From assembly GCA_038380435.1 (NCBI GenBank), contig JAWZYU010000034.1, positions 35,650,901 through 35,714,900 on the forward strand: 64,000 bases of DNA. Reading direction: 5' to 3'. This stretch comes from Ryuthela nishihirai (lineage: Eukaryota > Arthropoda > Arachnida > Araneae > Heptathelidae). The translations under genes and the position numbers were made by a program. The notes beneath the pieces were generated by a model. The model was given only the letters and a program-made list of their open reading frames with translations. It did no database searches and was not told the origin of the DNA. Positions 56,111-64,000 of the stretch are shown here, in pieces; position 1 is the stretch's first letter, and each line of letters starts with the position of its first letter.

Positions 56111-59100
56111 AGACATTTGGTTTTGAGGATCTTTGTGACCTGGACCTCTGAGGTCTTTCCGACATGGACATTTGGCTTCTGGGGATCATTGTTACCTGGA
56201 CATTTTTACCTTTGAGGATCTTTGTGACTTGGATATTAAGCCTTTGAGGATATTTGTGACCTTAACTTGAACCCTTTGAGGATCTTTGCAACGTGGGCAT
56301 TTAGCTTCTGAAGATCATTCTGACCTGAACATTTTAACCTTTGAGGATCTTTGTGACCTTGACATTTAAGCCTTTGAGGATGTTTGAGACATGGACCTTT
56401 AGCTTATGAAGATCATTGTGACCTGGACATTTTGACCTCTGATGATCTCTGTGGCCTGAATGTTTAGCTTCTGAGAATCATTATGACCTGCACATTTTGA
56501 CCTTTGAGGATCTTTGTGACCTGGATATTTAGCCTTTGGCGATATTTCTGACCTTGACATTTAAGCCTTTGAGGATCTTTCTGACATGGACATTTAGCTT
56601 CTGAAGATCATTGTGACCTGGACCTTTTGACCTTTGATGATCTTTGTGGCCTGAATGTTGATCTTCTGAAGATCATTGTGACTATGACATTTTCACCTTT
56701 GAGGATCTTTGGGACCTGGATATTTAGCCTTTGAGGATATTTCTGACCTTGACATTTAAGCCTTTGAGGAACTTTGTGACATGGACATATATCTTCTGAA
56801 GATTATTGTTAGCTGGACATTTTGACCTTTGAGGATCTTTGTGACCTGGATATTTAGCCTTTGACGATATTTCAGACCTTGACATTTAAGCCTTTGAGGA
56901 TCTTTGTGACTTGGACATTTAGCTTCTGAAGATCATTGTGACCTGGACATTTTGACCTTTGAGGATCTTTGTGACCTGGATGTTTAACCTTCGAGGATAT
57001 TTGTGACCTTGACATTTAAGCCTTTGAGGATTTTTGTGACGTGGACATTTAGCTTCTGAAGATCATTGTTACCTGGACCTTTTGACCTTCGATGATCTTT
57101 GTGGCCTGAATGTTGATCTTCTGAAGATCATTGTGACCATGACATTTTCACCTTTGAGGATCTTTGGGACCTGGATATTTAGCCTTTGAGGATATTTCAG
57201 ACCTTGACATTTAAGCCTTTGAGGATTTTTGTTACGTGGACATTTAGTTTCTGAAGATCATTGTTATCTGGACCTTTTGACCTTTGATGATCTTTGTGGC
57301 CTGAATGTTGATCTTCTGAAGATCATTGTGACCATGACATTTTCACCTTTGAGGATCTTTGGGACCTGGATATTTAGCCTTTGAGGATATTTCAGACCTT
57401 GACATTTAAGCCTTTGAGGATCTTTGTGACTTGGACATTTAGCTTCTGAAGATCATTGTGACCTGGACCTTTTGACCTTTGATGATCTTTGTGGCCTGAA
57501 TGTTGATCTTCTGAAGATCATTGTGACCATAACATTTTCACCTTTGAGGATCTTTGGGACCTGGATATTTAGCCTTTGAGGATATTTCAGACCTTGACAT
57601 TTAAGCCTTTGAGGATCTTTGTGACTTGGACATTTAGCTTCTGAAGATCATTGTGACCTGGACCTTTTGACCTTTGATGATCTTTGTGGCCTGAATGTTG
57701 ATCTTCTGAAGATCATTGTGACCATAACATTTTCACCTTTGAGGATCTTTGGGACCTGGATATTTAGCCTTTGAGGATATTTTTGACCTTGACATTTAAG
57801 CCTTTTAGGATCTTTGTGACATGGATGTTTAGCCTTTAAGGATATTTGCGACCTTGACATTTAAGCCTTTGAGGATCTTTGTGACACGGATATTTAGCTT
57901 CTGAAGATCACTTCGACTTGGACATTTTGACCTTTGAGAATCTTTTTTGCCTGAATGTTCAGCTAATAAGAATCATTGTGACCTAGACATTTTGTACTTT
58001 CAGGATCTTTGTGACGTGAATATTTAGCCTTTGAGGATATTTGTGACCTTGGCATTCAACCTTTTGAGGATAATTGTTACCTTGGCATTTAACCCTTTGA
58101 GGATATTTGAGACCTGAATGTTTAACCTTCAGGATATTTGCGACCTTCCCACTTACCCCTTTAAGGATATTTGTGACATGGGCATTTGGCTTCTGAAGAT
58201 CATTGTGACCTGGACATTTTGATCTTTGGGGATCTTTTTAACCCGGATATTTATCCTTTGAGGATATTTCTGACCTTGACATTTAAGCCTTTGAGTATCT
58301 TTGTGAAATGGACATTTAGCTTTTGAAGATCATTGTGACCTGGACATTTTGACCTTTGAGGATCTTTGTGACCTGGATGTTTAACCTTCGAGGATATTTG
58401 TGACCTTGACATTTAAGCCTCTGAGGATTTTTGTGACGTGGGCATTTAGCTTCTGAAGATCATTGTTACCTGGATATTTTGACCTTTGATGACCTTTGTG
58501 GCCTGAATGTTGATCTTCTGAAGATCATTGTGACCAGGACATTTTCACCTTTGAGGATCTTTGGGACCTGGACATTTAGCCTTTGACGATATTTGCGACC
58601 TTGATATTGAAGCCTTTGAGGATTTTTGTGACGTGGACATTTAGCTTCTGCAGATCATTGTTACCTGGACATTTTGATCTTTCAGGATCTTTGTGACCTG
58701 GATATTTAGCCTTTAAGTATATTTGTGACATTGACCTTTAAGCCTTTGAGGATCTTTCTGACATGGACATTTACCTTCTGAAGATCATTGTGACCTGGAC
58801 ATTTTTACCTTTGAGGATCTTTGTGACCTGGATATTCAGCCTTCGAGGATATATGTGACCTTGACATTAAAGCCTTTAAGTATCTTTGTGACACGGACAT
58901 TTAGCTTCTGAAGATCATTATGACCTGGACATATTGATCTTTCAGGATCTTTGTGACCTGGATATTTAGCCTTTGAGTATATTTGTGACATTGACCTTTA
59001 AGCCTTTGAGGATCTTTCTGACATGGACATTTAGCTTCTGAAGATCATTGTGACCTGGACATTTTTACCTTTGAGGATCTTTGTGACCTGCATGTTCAGC

Positions 59101-62100
59101 CTTTGAGGATATATGTGACCTTGACATTAAAGCCTTTAAGTATCTTTGTGACATGGACATTTAGCTTCTGAAGATCATTGTGACCTGGACATATTGACCT
59201 TTGATGATCTTTGTGGCCTGAATGTTTAGCTTCTGAGAATCATTTTGACCTGCACATTTTGACCTTTGATGATCTTTGTGGCTTGAATCTTTAGCTACTG
59301 AAGATTATTGTGACCTGGACATTTTGACTTTTGAGGATCTTTGTGACCTGGATATTTAGCCTTTGAGGATATTTCTGACTTTGGCATTTAACCCTTTGAG
59401 GATCTTTGTGACCTGGATGTTTAGCCTTTGGGAATATTTGTTAGACATTTAAGTCTTTGACGATCTTTGTCACATCGATATTTAGCTTCTGAAGATTATT
59501 GTGACCTGGACAATCTGACCTTTGAGGATCTTTGTGATCTGGATATTTAGCCTTTGAGGATATTTGTGACCGTCACATTTAAGCATTTGTGGATTTTTGT
59601 GGCCTGAATGTTTAGCTTCTAAGAATCATTGTGACCTGGACATTTTGACCTTTCAGGATCTTTGTCACCTGGATATTTAGCCTTTGAGAATATTTGTGAC
59701 CTTGCATTTAACCCTTTAGAATATTTGTGACCTGGATGTTTAACCTTTGAGGATATTTGCGACCTTCGCACCTTTCCTTCCTTCACCCTTCACCCTTTAA
59801 GGATCTTTGTGACATGGGCATTTGGCATCTGAATATCTTTGTGACCTGGACATTTTTACGTTTGAGGGTCTTTGTAACCTGGATATTTATCTTTTGAGGA
59901 TATTTCTGACCTTGACATTTAAGCCTTTGAGAATCTTTGTGAAATGGACATTTAGCTTTTGAAGATCATTGTGACCTGGACAGTTTTACCTTTGAGCATC
60001 TTTTTGACCTGGATGTTTAGCCTTTGACGATATTTGTAACCTTAACATTTAAGCCTTTGAGGATCTTTATGAAAAGGACAATTAGCTTCTGAAGATCATT
60101 GTGACCTGGACATTTTGACCTTTAAGGATCTTTGTGACCTGGTTATTTAGCCTTTGACGATATTTGCGTCCTTGATATTGAAGCCTTTAGGGATCTTTAT
60201 GACATTTACATTTAGCTTCTGAAGATCATTGTGACATGGACATTTTCATCTTTCAGGATCTTTGTGACCTGGATATTTAGCATGTTGAGGAAATTTGTGA
60301 ACTTTGCATTTAACCCTTTGAGGATATTTGTGACCTTGACATTTTGACCTTTCAGGATCTTTGTGACCTGGATATTTAGTCTTTGAGATTATTCGTTACC
60401 TTGACATTTAGGCCTGTGGGAATCTTTGTGACATGGACATTTAGCTTCTGAAGATCATTGTGACCTGGACATTTTGAACTTTGAGGATTTTTGTGACCTG
60501 TATTTTTAGTCTTTGAGAATATTTCTGACATTGACATTTAAGCCTTTGAGGATCTTTGTGAAATGGACTTCTGACGATCATTGTGATTTTCATTTGACAT
60601 CTGAGTATTATTGTGACCTGGACATTTTGACCTTTGAGGATCTTTGTTGCCTCAATATTTATCTTTTGAGAATCATTGTGACCTGGACATTTTGACCATT
60701 GATGATCTTCGTGACCTGGATGTTTAAGCCTTTTAGGATATTTGTGACCTTGACATTTAAGCGTTTGAGGATCTTTGTGAAATGGACATTTAGCTTCTGA
60801 AGATCATTGTTAGCTGGACATTTTGACCTTTGATGTTCTTTGTGGCCTGAATGTTTAGCTTCTGAAGATCATTGTGACCTGGACCTTTTGACCTTTGAGA
60901 ATCTTTGTGTCCTGGATATTTAGACTTTGAAGATATTTAAGACCTTGACATTTAAGCCCTTGAGGATCATTGTGACCTGGACCTTTTGACCTTTGATGAT
61001 CTTTGTGGCCTGAATGTTGATCTTCTGAAGATCATTGTGACTATTATATTTTCACCTTTGAGGATCTTTGGGACCTGAATATTTAGCCTTTGAGGATTTT
61101 TGCGACCTTGACATTAAAACCTTTAAGGATCTTTGTGACATGGACATTTAGCTTCTGAAGATCATTGTGACCTGGACATTTTTATCTTTGAGAATCTTTG
61201 TGACCTGGATGTTTACCCTTTGAGAATATTTGTGACCTTGACATTTAAGCCTTTGAGAATATTTGTGACCTTCACATTTAAGCCTTTGAGAATATTTGTG
61301 ACATGGACATTTAGCTTCTGAAGATGGTGACCTGGACATTTTGACACTTGAGGATCTTTGTGACCTGGATATTTAGCCTTTGAGGATATTTATGACTTTG
61401 ACATTTAAGCCTTTGAGGAACTTTGCGACCTGAATGTTTAGCCTTTGAGCATATTTGCGACCTTGACATTTAAGCCCTTAAGGATCTTTGTGACATGGAT
61501 ATTTGGCTACTGAAGATTTTTGTTAGCTGGACATTTTGACCTTTGAGGATATTTGTGACCTTGATATTTAGCCTTTGAGGATTTTTGCGACCTTGACATT
61601 AAAACCTTTAAGGATCTTTGTGACATGGACATTTAGCTTCTGAAGATCATTGTGACCTGGACATTTTGACCATTGAGGATCGTTGTGACCTGAATATTTA
61701 GCCTTTGAGGATATTTGTGACCTTGACATTTAAGCTTTGAGGATTTTTGTGACATGGACATTTAGCTTCTGAATATCATTGTGACCTGGACATTTTGAAC
61801 TTTGATGATCTTTGTGGCCTGAATGTTTAGCTTCTGAGAATCATTGTGACCTGGAGATTTTGACCTTTGAGGATCTTTGTGACCTTGATATTTAGCCTTT
61901 GAGGATATTTGTGACCTTGGCATTTAAGTCTTTGAGTATCTTTCTGACATGGACATTTAGCTTCTGAAGACCATTGTGACCTGGACATTTTCACCTTTGA
62001 GTATCTTTGTGACCTGGATGTTTATGCCTTTGAGGATATTTGTGACCTTGACATTTGAGCCTTTAAGGATCTTTGTGTCATGGACATTTAACTTCTGACG

Positions 62101-62212
62101 ATCATTGTGACCTGGACATTTTGACCTTTGAGGATATTTGTGACCTGGATATTTAGCCTTTGAGGATATTTGTGACCTTGGCATTTAACCCTTTGAGGAT
62201 ATTTGTGAGGTC
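56111..62212. repeat. 32 bp satellite, roughly 190 monomers
   Basis: Monomer AGCCTTTGAGGATCTTTGTG then ACCTGGACATTT. Four monomer types tend to follow in order (ACCTGGATATTTAGCC; ATATTTGTGACCTTGACA; ACATGGACATTTAGCTTC; GATCATTGTGACCTGGAC), giving a ~129 bp higher-order unit, with a longer local block near 57060-57780. The monomer matches a 36 bp part of the SINE-A tail at 31 of 36 aligned positions. Confidence 0.93.
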
Positions 62213-63282
62213 CTCTGAGGTCCTTATCTAACACTGTAGCAACAAACTCTTCATCTAACACTGGATCAACAAATCTCTCATCTGACACTGGATCAACAAA
62301 TTCCTCATCTGACACTGGAGCAACAAATTCCTCATCTGACACTAGAGCAACAAATTCCTCATCTGACACTGGAGCAACAAATTCCTCATCTGACACTGGA
62401 GCAACAAATTCCTCATCTGACACTGGAGCAACAAATTCCTCATCTGACGCTAGAGAAACAAACTCCTCATATAACACTAGAGAAACAAATTCCTCATCTA
62501 ACACTGGAGCAACAAACTCCTCATCGAACAGTGGAGCAACAAACTCCTCATCGAACACTGGAGCAACAAATGCCTCATCGAACACTGGAGCAACAAACGC
62601 CTCAGCTAACACTGGAGCAACAAACTCCTCATCGAACACTGGAGAAACAAACTCCTCATCTGACACTGGAGCAACAAATTCCTCATCTAACACTGGAGCA
62701 ACAAACGCCTCATCTGATACTAGAGAAACAAACTCCTCAAATAACACTAGAGAAACAAATTCCTCATCTAACACTGGAGCAACAAACTCCTCATCTAACA
62801 CTGGATCAACAAATTCCTCATCTGACACTGGAGCAACAAACTCCTCATCTGACACTAGAGAAACAAACTCCTCATATAACACTAGAGAAACAAATTCCTC
62901 ATCTAACACTGGAGCAACAAACTCTTCATCTAACACTGGAGCAACAAACTCCTCATATAACACTAGAGAAACAAATTCCTCATCTAACACTGGAGCAACA
63001 AACTCCTCATCGAACAGTGGAGCAACAAACTCCCCATCGAACACAGGACCAACAAACTCCTCATCGAACACTGGACCAACAAACTCCTCAGCTAACACTG
63101 GAGCAACAACCTCTTCATCGAACACTGGAGCAACAAACTCCTCATCGAACACTGGAGCAACAAACTCCTCATCGAACACTGGAGCAACAAACTCCTCATC
63201 GAACACTGGAGCAACAAACTCCTCATCTGACACTGGAACAACAAACTCAGGCATTACTAACACAAACACATCCAAAATGTAA
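62213..63282. repeat. 27 bp minisatellite with long minus-strand frame
   Basis: About 39 units of ACTGGAGCAACAAACTCCTC then ATCGAAC. The unit is 9 codons, so a minus-strand frame (to an ATG at 63275) repeats DEEFVAPVF-like 9-mers and a plus-strand frame repeats EQQTPHRTL. Common variants (AACTCCTC/AATTCCTC) are silent on the minus strand and change Thr/Ile on the plus strand. Mixed TCTGAC/TCGAAC/TCTAAC variants are spread throughout. More likely a satellite than a gene. Confidence 0.88.
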
Positions 63283-63490
63283 CGTCAACAAGCACAAGAA
63301 ACACGAACACCTCTCTCACCTTCAAAGAGCAAAACCAAAAACTCAACCATAACGCTTCCCGTGCCTCTTCAAATACAAACCATAACGTTAAAACCTGGAG
63401 AACAACAAACGGCGTGGAATCTCAGCCCCATTGCGGCAAACAAAACCAACTGTAGCGTCACCGCCGGCAGAGCAACAAACTAATTAGCCT
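63283..63490. repeat. Degenerate minisatellite edge
   Basis: Loosely related A/C-rich sequence with AGAACAACAAAC and AGAGCAACAAAC phrases, fading into unique DNA. Confidence 0.5.
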
Positions 63491-63720
63491 CTTGTTTTTA
63501 TGCGAATTGATGCTCATAATTAGAGCCCGTCAGGTCCGTAAGCTGAGTGCCCATTGCCGCATCGTCATGAGTCCGTCTCACCGGATGAGATAAGAATCAA
63601 TGGGAGACGGGGTAAGTGACGCTCCGGCCGCCATTGTTACGTACGCCGGTCACGTGACAGTAATTATGTATGTCAGTGACGTAATCACTGCTCTCTCGTA
63701 GGTAGTCGGAGCACGCTTTC
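63491..63720. promoter_or_regulatory. CpG-rich segment with clustered factor-like motifs
   Basis: Three TAATTA cores (63480s, 63515, 63661), GGCCGCCATTGTTACG (YY1-like), GTCACGTGAC (palindromic E-box) and GTGACGTAATCAC (CRE-like) fall within about 200 bp, with a donor-like GGGTAAGT at 63610. This density is unlike the rest of the window and could mark a promoter or enhancer. No adjoining coding exon is identified, so this remains a motif-based guess. Confidence 0.3.
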
Positions 63721-64000
63721 ACACTGAAAGGCCGAACGACCAAGACCATGGGAAAAATCCTGGTGACAGTGGAGATTCGGCCGTTAGGTGGCAGCACCAT
63801 TAAGCTCGGTTACTTGTTTTTTTGTGTGTTTTTTAAGGAGGCGGGGTCGCATTCAAAATGAACTTTGTAACGTTTTAATGGAAGGATGGGGAGATGTTAC
63901 TGAAAGTAGAGGGAACGCCGATCGCAGTTTTTTAATTCCATCAAATCGATTTCGATTTCTGCCTCCTCAAACAGTTTAATAGCGCGAATCTGATTTTTTG
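63721..64000. other. Unique DNA to window end
   Basis: Non-repetitive. Short frames on both strands; nothing recognised. Confidence 0.4.

Noticed and set aside
63540..63600. Hammerhead-like ribozyme
   Set aside because: CCGGATGAGA resembles part of the core, but the CTGATGA and GAAA strings in the right order are absent.

Overview
The window is eukaryotic nuclear DNA, almost certainly from an animal. Three things point there: many tRNA-derived SINEs with target-site duplications, palindromic MITEs with Tc1/mariner-like ends at TA sites, and about 30 kb of short-monomer satellites with higher-order structure. Nothing looks prokaryotic. A large-genome invertebrate is a reasonable guess, but the sequence does not fix the clade. 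I recognise no protein-coding gene; nearly every long open frame is a repeat whose unit length or composition keeps it open, often on both strands.

The dominant element, called SINE-A here, has a tRNA head close to tRNA-Thr(CGU) (A box TGGCTCAGTCGG, B box GGTTCGAGTCC), a body of roughly 150 bp, and a 3' tail unit of about 169 bp ending in AAAACAACCCAAC. Single-tail copies are about 382-408 bp and sit between 9-13 bp target-site duplications (10212-10597, 16783-17190, 19935-20319, 54002-54383). In other copies the tail alone is tandemly amplified: 2 units at 24999-25554, 4 at 48954-49854 and 52363-53252, 15 at 26048-28793. The whole array is still bounded by one duplication pair. A second SINE, SINE-B (about 200 bp), occurs at 16555-16756 and 33945-34124.

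Layout: 1-7617 SINE-A copies and tail arrays; 7618-15240 a satellite province of ~30 bp monomers, broken by palindromic MITEs (7961-8780) and one SINE-A; 15241-17760 unique DNA, both SINEs and worn repeats; 17760-19910 two more satellites; 19935-22194 SINEs and unique DNA; 22195-25700 a 61 bp satellite; 26048-28793 the 15-unit SINE-A; 29260-30299 a 41 bp satellite; 30312-35540 SINEs, fold-backs, MITEs and unique DNA; 35541-43532 a 312 bp higher-order satellite plus SINEs, of which about 3.07 kb is tandemly duplicated; 43541-48060 a 26/33 bp satellite with inverted monomers; 48061-55437 SINEs, a CCCTAA-bearing satellite and unique DNA; 56111-62212 a 32 bp satellite; 62213-63490 a 27 bp minisatellite; 63491-64000 CpG-rich unique DNA.

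The most interesting signal is that the SINE-A tail appears to be feeding satellite formation at two scales. The whole 169 bp tail forms arrays with dimeric (936-2421) or six-unit (26.6-28.6 kb) higher-order structure. Separately, a 36 bp slice of the same tail, bounded by AGCC on both sides, matches the monomer of the 6.1 kb satellite at 56.1-62.2 kb. The only weak protein candidates are a signal-peptide-like frame at 2422-2632 (minus) and a possible internal exon at 35134-35271 (plus).
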